Notes under the pieces: model-generated | Told to the model about the DNA's origin: nothing | What the model saw: only the letters and a program-made list of their open reading frames with translations | The model's database searches: none | From: Bryobacteraceae bacterium | GTDB lineage: Bacteria > Acidobacteriota > Terriglobia > Bryobacterales > Bryobacteraceae | Direction: 5' to 3' | Assembly (NCBI GenBank): GCA_019187195.1 | Contig: JABAQT010000034.1 | Span: forward strand, 1-59,070 | DNA length: 59,070 nt | Position numbers and translations under genes: made by a program | In this document: piece by piece, positions 36,105-44,000 of the stretch | Layout: each line of letters starts with the position of its first letter | Numbering within the stretch: the first letter of the stretch is position 1

Positions 36105-37322
36105 ATGGCACTGGCGCCTGCCCTCTTTTTGCTTTTCTGGTGGCAACAAACAGACCACGTGGCGGAAGGCCGCAAGGCCCTCGAAGCGAACAACTACAGT
36201 GTCGCGGCGGGAGAGTTCGCCAAGGCGATCGAGGCGGATCCGAAGGATTGGACATCCCGTTTTCATCTCGCCCTGTCGTTGAGCATGCTGAATCGGGACG
36301 AGGAAGCGATTGCGGCCTATCGCAAGGTGCTCGAGGATCAACCGGGGCTCTACCAGGCGCAGTTGAACCTCGGCATGCTGCTGCTTGGGCGGAAGCAGGC
36401 GGTGGAAGCGGTGAAACCGCTCGAAGCGGCGGCGCAACAGAAGCCCAAGGAGTACCGGCCCGCGTTCTATCTGGCGGAAGCTCTTTCGGCAACGGGTGAA
36501 TTCGCCAGGGCGGAGCCGTATTACCGCGCGGCGATCGAGGCCCAGCCGAAGTCGGCGGAGGCGGCGGCCGGTTTGGGGCGCGCGCTGGCGAAGTTGAACC
36601 GTCTGGGAGAGGCGGAGGCCTACTACCGGCAGGCGGCCGCTGTTCCCGAATTCAAGCGCGCGCTGCTCGAACTGGCGGGTCTTTATGAACAGGCGAAACA
36701 GCCGGAAAAGGCCATCCCGCTTTATCGTGAATTTCCAGAAGACGCGGCGGCTCGCGAGCGGCTGGGGGAGTTGCTGCTCGAGGGCGGCAAGGCGGTGGAC
36801 GCGATTCCGGAACTGGAACGCGCTTATCAGCAATCTCCGACCAACGCCAACCGGCTGGCGCTCGCCACCGCTTATCTGCGCGCCAAACAGCCGGACAAGG
36901 CGTTGCCGCTGCTCGAGCAAGCCGTGGCAGCGGAGCCGGACCAGTTGGACCTGCGCCTGTACTATGGGAGGGCTCTGCGCGACCAGCGGAGTTTTCAGGC
37001 CGCGGCGCGGGAGTTTTATAAAGCCACGCAGCTCAAGAGCGATTCCCGGGAGGCGTGGAACGAGCTGGCGGGAATGTTGATTCTGCTCGAAAACTATCAA
37101 CAGGCGCTGGCGGCGCTCGATCGCGCGCAGGCATTGGGAGGAGAAGAGAACCCCGCCTACTGGTACTTCCGCGCGATTATTCTCGACCGCAATCACCAGT
37201 ACAAGCTGGCGCTGCCCAACTATGAGAAGTTCCTTTCGCTCAGCCAGAACAAACATCCCGATGAGGAGTTCAAAGCCAGGCAGCGCCTGAAGGTGATCCA
37301 CAAGATACTGAACAAGCGATGA
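36105..37322 (+). CDS. Tetratricopeptide repeat protein
   Basis: 405 residues. A short hydrophobic N-terminus (MALAPALFLLFWWQQ) may be a signal or anchor. From about residue 18 there are some ten TPR units, visible as repeated A-x-x-x-Y/F...A-x-x-P patterns: GEFAKAIEADPKDWTSRFHLALSL, AIAAYRKVLEDQPGLYQAQLNLGML, and KALPLLEQAVAAEPDQLDLRLYYGRAL. TPR arrays scaffold protein complexes; no partner is named by context. The stop overlaps the next ATG (ATGA), so the downstream small exported protein is co-translated and possibly a partner. Confidence 0.85.
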   Translation: MALAPALFLLFWWQQTDHVAEGRKALEANNYSVAAGEFAKAIEADPKDWTSRFHLALSLSMLNRDEEAIAAYRKVLEDQPGLYQAQLNLGMLLLGRKQAVEAVKPLEAAAQQKPKEYRPAFYLAEALSATGEFARAEPYYRAAIEAQPKSAEAAAGLGRALAKLNRLGEAEAYYRQAAAVPEFKRALLELAGLYEQAKQPEKAIPLYREFPEDAAARERLGELLLEGGKAVDAIPELERAYQQSPTNANRLALATAYLRAKQPDKALPLLEQAVAAEPDQLDLRLYYGRALRDQRSFQAAAREFYKATQLKSDSREAWNELAGMLILLENYQQALAALDRAQALGGEENPAYWYFRAIILDRNHQYKLALPNYEKFLSLSQNKHPDEEFKARQRLKVIHKILNKR

Positions 37323-37756
37323 AGGTACTTACGCTCTTACTTGCCGTATTCGCGCTTTGGGGCGGGCAGCCGCCGGCGGGGCTGGATGCGGTGCGGGCGG
37401 AGCCCCGCGCGGACAAGCGATATGAGAAGGCGCTCGATTTCGCATCGGAACAGATCACCGTGGCGAGGAAAGACTACCGGGATGGAAGGATCGAGCAGTT
37501 CCGCCAATGTGTGGAGAACGTTGGCGAGGCGGTCAAAGTGTGCGACCAGACGCTGCGGGGAACGGGCAAGAACCCGAGCAAGAGCCCGAAGCACTTCAAG
37601 CGGGCGGAGATGCGGATGCGGGAGATCATCCGCCGGCTGACCGGTCTCGAGGGGGACGTGAGCGTCGAGGATCGCGGCGTGATCGCAAAAGTGAAAACGA
37701 GCGTGCAGGAGATTCACGACAACCTGCTGTTCGATATCATGGGCCGGCGAAAATAG
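37319..37756 (+). CDS. Small exported helical protein, unknown function
   Basis: 145 residues. The signal peptide is MKVLTLLLAVFALWGGQPPAG. The rest is highly charged and helical (RADKRYEKALDFASEQITVARKDYRDGRIEQFRQCVENVGEAVKVCDQ), with two Cys that could pair. No known family is recognised. Overlap with the TPR gene by 4 bp suggests a joint envelope function. It is convergent with the ymdB-like gene, only 1 nt between stops. Confidence 0.75.
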   Translation: MKVLTLLLAVFALWGGQPPAGLDAVRAEPRADKRYEKALDFASEQITVARKDYRDGRIEQFRQCVENVGEAVKVCDQTLRGTGKNPSKSPKHFKRAEMRMREIIRRLTGLEGDVSVEDRGVIAKVKTSVQEIHDNLLFDIMGRRK

Positions 37757-37757
37757 A

Positions 37758-38552
37758 TTAGCCCGCTTCTCCGTCGTGGCGGATAACCAGCCGCCTGGCG
37801 GAGACCGCCCGCCCGGTGTCCGGCTCCACGTTGATTACGACGGCATGGAGTTGGGCGTTGCCGCGCGCCGCTTCGAAGCGGACGGGAAGGGAAGTGAGAA
37901 ACTTCCGCAAGACGGGTTCCTTTTCCACTCCGATGACGCTGTCGTAGGGGCCGGTCATCCCGGCATCGGTCTGATAGGCAGTCCCGCGGGGAAGGATGCG
38001 CGTGTCGGCCGTGGGGACGTGGGTGTGCGTTCCCACCATGGCGGAGACGCGCCCGTCCAGATGCCAGCCCATGGCCATTTTTTCGCTTGTCAGTTCGGCG
38101 TGGAAATCGACAAAACGCACGGTTACGGACGGGTCAAGCGAGGCCAGCAGTTCGTCGGCCTTGCGAAAGGGGCAATCGGTGGCCGGCATGTAGGTCCTGC
38201 CCTGGAGGTTCAGGACGGCGCAGGAAACGCCGTTGCGGGCCTGAACCACCGCCAGGCCCGAGCCGGGGAGTTCGGACGGATAGTTCGCGGGGCGCAGTAA
38301 GCGCGGCTGCTTCGAGAGGTAGTCGTAGATCTCGCGCTTGTCCCAGATGTGATTGCCGCTGGTGAGCACATCGATGCCCAGATCGAGCAGTTCGCCGGCC
38401 AGCGGAGGCGTGAGGCCGAAGCCGCCCGCCGCGTTTTCCGCGTTGGCAATGGCGAGGTCGATCCCTTCGCTTTCGAGGATGTAGGAAAAATGATCGGCAA
38501 CCAGTTTCCGGCCGGCGGAGGCGAAGATGTCGCCGATGAAGAGAATGCGCAT
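37758..38552 (-). CDS. YmdB-family metallophosphoesterase
   Basis: 264 residues, the family's normal length. Ligand motifs in order: FIGDIFASAGRK, ANAENAAGGFGL, LTSGNHIWDKREI, FVDFHAELTSEKMAMG and MVGTHTHVPTADTRILPRGTAYQTDAGMTGPYDSVIG. These define the TIGR00282/YmdB group of binuclear-metal phosphodiesterases; the Bacillus and Deinococcus relatives hydrolyse 2',3'-cyclic nucleotides, and a regulatory role in biofilm or stress is known there. The mRNA probably starts about 170 nt upstream and carries a structured leader. Confidence 0.92.
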   Translation of the reverse strand: MRILFIGDIFASAGRKLVADHFSYILESEGIDLAIANAENAAGGFGLTPPLAGELLDLGIDVLTSGNHIWDKREIYDYLSKQPRLLRPANYPSELPGSGLAVVQARNGVSCAVLNLQGRTYMPATDCPFRKADELLASLDPSVTVRFVDFHAELTSEKMAMGWHLDGRVSAMVGTHTHVPTADTRILPRGTAYQTDAGMTGPYDSVIGVEKEPVLRKFLTSLPVRFEAARGNAQLHAVVINVEPDTGRAVSARRLVIRHDGEAG

Positions 38553-38593
38553 GCTATGGGTGGAATGGGGATTCAGGAGCGCACCGCCGGGCC

Positions 38594-38700
38594 GTATCCA
38601 TCCCCGTCATTGACCCCTGGATACCAAAAGGGGGGAACCCTCCGGACGCCTTCAGGCTTCTCTGTCGCGGGTGTTTCACCGCCGAGCTTGCTCACCGGCG
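38594..38700 (-). ncRNA. Structured leader of the ymdB-like gene (unidentified)
   Basis: On the minus strand the inferred 5' UTR can form four hairpins. They are GTATCCA/TGGATAC (38594-38600 with 38618-38624, 17-nt loop), GCC-TGAA-GGC (38648-38657), GGTG-AAA-CACC (38670-38680) and CGCCG...CGGCG (38680-38700). I cannot match them to a known riboswitch. The 306-bp gap (38553-38858) otherwise holds the two promoters described here and no gene; I looked for a selC-type tRNA and saw none. Confidence 0.4.
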
Positions 38701-38728
38701 TATCTAAACGAGCCGGGCTCCATGACGA

Positions 38729-38757
38729 ATTGTATCGGATCAATTTTTAAGGGACAA
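38729..38757 (-). promoter_or_regulatory. Promoter of the ymdB-like gene
   Basis: On the minus strand TTGTCC (38752-38757), a 17-nt spacer and TACAAT (38729-38734) make a good sigma70-like promoter. The transcript would begin near 38722, about 170 nt before ATG 38552. Confidence 0.6.
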
Positions 38758-38844
38758 ATTACAAACGCGGCAGTGACGCTCCTGACTCAGGATAGCAGAG
38801 GGTTAAGTTTTCGCCTAGAGAGGGGATCGCCTGAGTCCGCCTGT

Positions 38845-38850
38845 TAGACT
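38845..38850 (+). promoter_or_regulatory. -10 element of selD (leaderless)
   Basis: TAGACT is followed by 8 nt and then ATG 38859, with no Shine-Dalgarno, so selD may be translated from a leaderless mRNA. No convincing -35 is seen. Confidence 0.45.
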
Positions 38851-38858
38851 GAGATGGA

Positions 38859-39881
38859 ATGCAGGAGGTACGCCTTACCGCTTACGCGAAGGCCGCTGGT
38901 TGAGCGTCTAAGCTGAGTCCAAAGGTTTTGGACCAGGTGTTGCGCCGCCTGCCGAAGGCGGCCAACGAGAACGTTCTGGTGGACTTTGCAACGTCCGACG
39001 ATGCCGGTGTTTACCGGCTGAGCCCGGAGTGCGCCCTCATCCAGACAGTGGATTTTCTCACTCCGATCGTGGACGATCCCTATTGTTTCGGCGCGATTGC
39101 GGCGGCCAATGCCCTCAGCGACGTCTACGCCATGGGAGGACGTCCCGTTACGGCGTTGTCCATCGTCGCGTACCCGGGAAAGGGCGATCCCGGCGTCCTG
39201 GGCCAAATCCTCGAAGGGGGGGCGGCGAAGATGGCCGAGGCAGGTTGCGCGGTGGTGGGCGGCCACAGCATCAGCGACGAGGGAGTGAAGTTCGGCTATG
39301 CCGTTACCGGCGTGGCGCATCCCGATCGCATCTGGAGGAATTCGGGAGCGCAACCGGGAGACTCGCTCTGGTTTACCAAGCGCATCGGGACGGGGATCAT
39401 CAGCACGGCGTTGAAGCGCGGAATGGCCGAGTTGAGCTATGTGGCCGATTGCGTGGACTCGATGCTGACTTTGAACCGGCAGGCGGCCGAAGCGCTGGAG
39501 GGCTTATGCGTTCATGGTTGTACCGATATCACGGGCTTCGGCATGCTCGGACATGCGCGGGAGATGGCGCTGGGGAGCGAGGCAACCATCGAAATCGAAG
39601 CTCATCGCGTGCCGCTGCTGCCGGGAGCCTTAGCCTACGCCCGGGCGGGCGCGAAGCCGGGGGGATTGGAGAATAATCGCGAGTTCGCCTCCGGTGATGT
39701 GGCGTTCGGCGAAGCGATCGCGAATGAGTTGGAAATGCTGCTCTACGATCCGCAGACGTCGGGGGGACTGCTGATCGCGCTGCCCGAGGGAGATGGAAGG
39801 GCGTTTGAGAAGCGCTTTCCCCGGGCGGTGAGAGTGGGGCGAGTGGTGGAGCGAGGGGAGAAAGCCGTCCAGGTGATTTAG
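38859..39881 (+). CDS. selD: Selenide, water dikinase (SelD) containing selenocysteine; in-frame TGA at 38901-38903
   Basis: About 340 residues including Sec. The frame runs from ATG 38859 through a TGA at codon 15 (38901-38903): RLTAYAKAAG-Sec-ASK, exactly where SelD has its active Cys/Sec with Lys three residues later. A stop at 38850-38852 precludes a longer form. Downstream, TSDDAGVYRL, TVDFLTPIVDDPY, NALSDVYAMGG, VGGHSISDEG, GCTDITGFGMLGHA and PQTSGGLL are diagnostic. A caller that treats TGA as a stop would begin at TTG 38928 and lose the active site. It makes selenophosphate from selenide and ATP for selenocysteine and seleno-tRNA. A SECIS-like hairpin follows the TGA. Confidence 0.92.
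38917..38933 (+). promoter_or_regulatory. Bacterial SECIS-like hairpin in selD
   Basis: GTCCAAA (38917-38923), a GGT apical loop (38924-38926) and TTTGGAC (38927-38933) form a perfect 7-bp stem. The loop starts 20 nt after the TGA and opens with G. This fits the described bacterial SECIS layout: a short apical loop with a G in its first positions, 16-37 nt after the UGA. Confidence 0.75.
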
Positions 39882-39887
39882 GGTGAC

Positions 39888-41237
39888 ATGAACCCCCGCA
39901 TCCGGCTGATAGTGCTGGCAACCACAGCGGTCCTGACGGGGCCGGAAGCGTGGTTGCGGGCGCAATCCGCGCCCACAACCGCACCGCCCATGTTCAGCCC
40001 CTGGTATGCGGAGTCATTGCGCGGCGTTCTCAAACTGGAGGAGAGCGACGTAGCGGATCTCGAGCGGCAACTCGCCGCGAATCCGGACGACTTTCCGGCC
40101 CGGTTAAAGCTGATGGCCTACCATCAGCGGGGAGACCGGGCGGGGCGTCCGGAAGACCGCCGGAAGCGTGTTCAGCATGCGCTCTGGCTCATCGAGCATC
40201 ATCCTGATTCCGAACTGTTACACTCGCCGGTTTCACGGTTCGAGCCGGGTGAATTACCGGAGGCGGATTATCGCCGCGCGGCTGCTCTGTGGAGTGCGGC
40301 AACGAATGCGCGGCCGGGCGACGCGGCTGTGCAGTGGAACGCGGCGTCGTTCTTTGAGAGCCTGAATCGAGATCTCCATGCGCGGTACCTGGAAGCCACT
40401 GTCGCGGCCGATCCGAACCACCCGTTTGCCGCGCGATCATTGGCGCGCCTATATGCACTGTCGATTCTGGAGGGTGGCGCCCGTGCCGCGCAGGCAAGGG
40501 CCGCGCTCGAGGCTTCGAGGAACGTATGGGTGTTGGGGAACGCCGCCTACACGCTCCAGAGCGAGCACAACAGGTTGCTGCTGATGGGAACGCCCAATCC
40601 GCGAGCGGCTGGACTGGCCGAGCGCTACTTCGAGCGCGCCAGGGCGCTTGATCCGCATCTCGATCGAAAGGCGATCCTGCCGCTGTTGGATGTTCAGGCG
40701 ATCGCGCAGGCAGGGCAGGCCCGGGCGCAAGCCGCGCGGGACTGGCAGGCGCGGGCGAGGGAAGCAGCCGGCGGTATCCGGCGTCTTTCGATCGATGCCT
40801 TTCCCGAACTTCCGCCGGCGGTGGCCGGAGTTCTGAAGGCGCGGAGATGCACGATACCGCAGCCTTCGGGCGCGGCACGCAACGTGATCCGCGGAGAGTT
40901 TTTCGAAAAGGGCAAGACCGGATGGGCGGTTCTCTGCTCCGTCAACGGCTCGACGGCGCTGCTTGTCTTCCGCAACGATGGGGACGCGAATCCGGAAACC
41001 CTCATCACGAGCGAAGACCGCGGCTACCTGCAGGAGATCGGGAACGGCAGGATCGAATATTCGCGCGGGATTACCGCCGTCGATCGCGGCTTCATCATGG
41101 ATCACTACCGCGCTTACGGGGGGAGGGAGCCTCCGCCGGTTGATCACCAGGGAATCGACGATGCGTTCCTGGGAAAGGCTTCCGTTACGTGGTATCACCA
41201 CAAGGGCAAGTGGCTGCGGCTGCAAGGCGCCGATTGA
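39888..41237 (+). CDS. Exported protein with TPR-like helical repeats, unknown function
   Basis: 449 residues. The signal peptide is NPRIRLIVLATTAVLTGPEAWLRA. The middle is helical-repeat-like (DLERQLAANPDDFPARLKLMAYHQRGD; YLEATVAADPNHPFAARSLARLYAL; AERYFERARALDPHLDRKAILPL), consistent with TPR/SEL1 units, and the last 140 residues form a separate beta-rich domain ending VTWYHHKGKWLRLQGAD. No family is recognised. It begins 6 nt after selD, so it may be cotranscribed with it, but I see no link to selenium. Confidence 0.7.
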   Translation: MNPRIRLIVLATTAVLTGPEAWLRAQSAPTTAPPMFSPWYAESLRGVLKLEESDVADLERQLAANPDDFPARLKLMAYHQRGDRAGRPEDRRKRVQHALWLIEHHPDSELLHSPVSRFEPGELPEADYRRAAALWSAATNARPGDAAVQWNAASFFESLNRDLHARYLEATVAADPNHPFAARSLARLYALSILEGGARAAQARAALEASRNVWVLGNAAYTLQSEHNRLLLMGTPNPRAAGLAERYFERARALDPHLDRKAILPLLDVQAIAQAGQARAQAARDWQARAREAAGGIRRLSIDAFPELPPAVAGVLKARRCTIPQPSGAARNVIRGEFFEKGKTGWAVLCSVNGSTALLVFRNDGDANPETLITSEDRGYLQEIGNGRIEYSRGITAVDRGFIMDHYRAYGGREPPPVDHQGIDDAFLGKASVTWYHHKGKWLRLQGAD

Positions 41238-41312
41238 GAGAACGCCGGTTTCCACGGCGCACGCGCCTACCCAACATTGACTTGCATTGTGTGGGAAGCT
41301 CTTTCATAGGAA

Positions 41313-42632
41313 ATGAAACGCAGAGATCTCTGGAAACCAATTCTCGCGGCTCCAGCCATGAACGCCGCGGCCCAGCAACAGGAGCAGCGCGCCACGCGCG
41401 GCCTGCCTCCTCTCACGATTACCGGCTTCAAGGTCATTGCCACCAGCGGCGGCGGCAACTACCACTGGATCTTCCTGAAACTGCTCACCAGCGAGCCTGG
41501 CCTGTACGGCATCGGGAGCGCGGGCAATCACTTTCAGCCCTTCGCCGTCATAGCCGCGCTCGAGAAGCATCTCGGGCCATGGCTTATCGGCAAGCAGGTG
41601 GACCGCATCGAGGATCTTTGGCAAAGCGCCCAATACCGCACCTACTGGCGCAATGGTCCCATCAACAACAACGTTCTGAGCGGCATGGACATGGCGCTGT
41701 GGGATATCAAGGGCAAGCGGGCCGGCATGCCGGTCTATGAGATGCTCGGGGGGAAGGTGCGCGACGCGGTCCCCTGCTACGACCACGTTGGAGGCCAGGA
41801 CAAGGAATCCGCGCTTGCGGCCGTACAGAAGTCGATGGCCGCCGGGTGGCGCTACATCCGCGTGCAGTACGGCGCCGGGGGATATGGCGGCGGCGGGTTC
41901 ATCCCGGCCGGACAGGGAACCCGGCCCGAGGGCGGCTACCAAGGCGCGGCTTTCGATGAAGAACTCTACGTGGACACCATTCCCGGCGTGTTCGAGTACG
42001 TGCGGTCGAAGGCCGGTTTCACTCCCAAGCTGCTCCACGACGTGCATTCACACCTCAGCGGGATGAATGCGGTGGAACTGTCCCGCCGCCTTCAGCCGTA
42101 TCAGCTCTTCTTTCTGGAAGATGTTCTCGCGCCGGAACTCATTCAGTATTACCGCCAGATCCGGCAGGTCTGCACCACTCCGCAAGCGGTGGGCGAGGTC
42201 TTCAGCCATCCCTACGAGTACGTGCCCCTGGTGACGGAGCGCCTCATCGACTACGTGCGCTGCCGCGTGTCGGCCACGGGCGGCATCACTCCGATTAAGA
42301 AACTCGCCACGCTTTGCGAGTACTTCGGGGTGAAGACCGCCTTCCAGGAAGGGGGCGACAATGATCCGGTGAACCTTCTCGCCGCGTATCACGTCGACAT
42401 CTCGAGCACCGCGTTCGGCATTCAGGAGGAGAACCATTTTCCGCCCATTGTCCACGAAATGCTGCCCGGGACTCCGGAAATCCGCAAGGGCTATCTCTAT
42501 GGGAACGGCAAACCGGGGCTCGGCATCGATCTCAATGAACAACTGGCGGCGAAACATCCGTTGAAGGAAGCTCCGCGAGGGGGCGCCTATCCGACGGACC
42601 GCACACTTGATGGCGCAGTCGTGAGGCCCTGA
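41313..42632 (+). CDS. Mannonate dehydratase-like enolase-superfamily protein (ManD/RspA group)
   Basis: 439 residues. A leader (MKRRDLWKPILAAPAMNAAA) suggests export, unusual for the family. ManD-like features: GPINNNVLSGMDMALWDIKGKRAGMPVYEMLGG, LLHDVHSHLS, LFFLEDVLAPE, GEVFSHPYEY and AFQEGGDNDPVNLLAAYHVDIS. Metal ligands would be Asp of HDVH, Glu of FLED and Glu of GEV. The group dehydrates mannonate or gluconate, or is inactive on them. AGGAA lies just upstream of the ATG, and TTGACT lies further upstream as a possible -35. Confidence 0.87.
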   Translation: MKRRDLWKPILAAPAMNAAAQQQEQRATRGLPPLTITGFKVIATSGGGNYHWIFLKLLTSEPGLYGIGSAGNHFQPFAVIAALEKHLGPWLIGKQVDRIEDLWQSAQYRTYWRNGPINNNVLSGMDMALWDIKGKRAGMPVYEMLGGKVRDAVPCYDHVGGQDKESALAAVQKSMAAGWRYIRVQYGAGGYGGGGFIPAGQGTRPEGGYQGAAFDEELYVDTIPGVFEYVRSKAGFTPKLLHDVHSHLSGMNAVELSRRLQPYQLFFLEDVLAPELIQYYRQIRQVCTTPQAVGEVFSHPYEYVPLVTERLIDYVRCRVSATGGITPIKKLATLCEYFGVKTAFQEGGDNDPVNLLAAYHVDISSTAFGIQEENHFPPIVHEMLPGTPEIRKGYLYGNGKPGLGIDLNEQLAAKHPLKEAPRGGAYPTDRTLDGAVVRP

Positions 42633-42647
42633 GACGGGGAAGGGATC

Positions 42648-43943
42648 CTAGCGCCGCCGCGGTCCTCTCCGCCGGCCTTCGCTCGCGATTCCGTCCCAAC
42701 TCGGGTCGCCCTGCCCCATGTAGTCAGCGGGCAGACTGCGCCAGTCTTCGCGCGCCAGTCCGTTCAGGTCCCAGACCACTTTTCCATCCCGAACAGTCAT
42801 CTCCGCCACCAGCTTGCGGGAACCGTCCATCCGCGCTCCATAGACATCGACGAAACCGAACTTTCCGTTCTCGACCCGCAATACGGTGATGTCGGCGCCG
42901 GAACCGACGGACAGGTTTCCAAGTTCCTGGCGCTTGATCTCCCTGGCCGGGTTCCATGTCGACCGCAGAATGACATCGTCCAGATTCATGCCCATGTTGA
43001 GGAACTTCGACATGACGTTGAGCATGTCCTTCATGCCTCCGTTCATGCTGGTGTAGTGGAGGTCGGTGGAGATGGAGTCGGGAACAAAGCCCTGCTGCAT
43101 GGCCGGCGCCGCCTGCCGGAACACGAAGCTTCCGCCGCCGTGGCCCACATCGAAGATGACTCCGCGCTTGCGCGCTTCAAACAGGTAGGGGCGCACTTTC
43201 TTTTCCGCGTCGAGCATCGGCACGGCGGCGAGATACGTGTGGGTGTAGATATCGCCGGGGCGCAGACGCTTCGTCACCAGGTCTTCAAAGGGCCGCTCGG
43301 GCCGGAAGGCTCCGAAATCGACCATGATCGGCCGGTCCGTCATCTTCCCCGCCTCGATCGCGTTATCGACGGCGATCCACTCCGGTCCGGCAAAGTGCGC
43401 GGTTTTGAATCCGACGATTATGCCGGGATGCTGTTTGGCCATGTCCGCCGCGGCTTTGGGGTCCATGTCCTCCTTATTCTGTTCCACGGCTCCGCCCATG
43501 CCGGCGCCGACGATATTCAGGAGGGCGAGGACACGGGTGCGTGCGCGGTCAATGACTCGCGCTTTGAACTCGGGGAAGTTGCGCCAGCCGGAAGTGCCCG
43601 CATCCACCACCGTGGTCACGCCGGAGCGGAAGGTAAATCCATCCGGATAGACGCTCAGACGGCCCGAGGCGTAGGAGTTTCCCATGCCGCCGGCAAAGAC
43701 ATGGACGTGGATGTCCAACAGGCCGGGCGTGACATATAAGCCGGCCACGTTGACCACTTTCCTCGCTCGCGAGGCGGGGATGTTTTCTTCGACGGCCGCG
43801 ACCTTTCCGGCTTCCACGGCTACGTCGCGGACGGCGTCGATGTGGTTTTTCGGATCGATGACATGGCCGCCTTTGAGCAGCAGGTCGTACTGGGCCTGGG
43901 CAAAGCCGAGCGGAGTGAGGAGAAGTAGAAGGGCGAATCGCAT
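42648..43943 (-). CDS. Exported amidohydrolase/deacetylase (dihydroorotase-like)
   Basis: About 431 residues from ATG 43943; a longer in-frame extension runs over the divergent gene and is rejected. The signal peptide is MRFALLLLLTPLGFAQA. Metal ligands: LLDIHVHVF (HxH), VGFKTAHF (carboxylated Lys), GDIYTHTYL (His), FDVGHGGGSF (His), STDLHYTSMNG (Asp). Unlike the fusion at 24695, all ligands are present. Related proteins act on cyclic amides or N-acyl amino acids. TACAAT (43951-43956) lies 7 nt before the ATG without Shine-Dalgarno. Confidence 0.88.
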   Translation of the reverse strand: MRFALLLLLTPLGFAQAQYDLLLKGGHVIDPKNHIDAVRDVAVEAGKVAAVEENIPASRARKVVNVAGLYVTPGLLDIHVHVFAGGMGNSYASGRLSVYPDGFTFRSGVTTVVDAGTSGWRNFPEFKARVIDRARTRVLALLNIVGAGMGGAVEQNKEDMDPKAAADMAKQHPGIIVGFKTAHFAGPEWIAVDNAIEAGKMTDRPIMVDFGAFRPERPFEDLVTKRLRPGDIYTHTYLAAVPMLDAEKKVRPYLFEARKRGVIFDVGHGGGSFVFRQAAPAMQQGFVPDSISTDLHYTSMNGGMKDMLNVMSKFLNMGMNLDDVILRSTWNPAREIKRQELGNLSVGSGADITVLRVENGKFGFVDVYGARMDGSRKLVAEMTVRDGKVVWDLNGLAREDWRSLPADYMGQGDPSWDGIASEGRRRGPRRR

Positions 43944-43950
43944 GCGATTT

Positions 43951-43956
43951 ATTGTA
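43951..43956 (-). promoter_or_regulatory. -10 element before the amidohydrolase gene (leaderless)
   Basis: TACAAT with 7 nt to the ATG. An ATGACT 16 nt further upstream (43973-43978) is a fair -35. Confidence 0.5.
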
Positions 43957-44000
43957 TGCGATCCGGGAGGCGAGTCATCGTGAAGCGATAAGATAGGGAG

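Noticed and set aside
38553..38858. tRNA-Sec (selC) gene next to selD
   Set aside because: No T-loop GTTCRA-like segment, TCA anticodon loop in a stem, or acceptor pairing on either strand; the hairpins do not form a cloverleaf.
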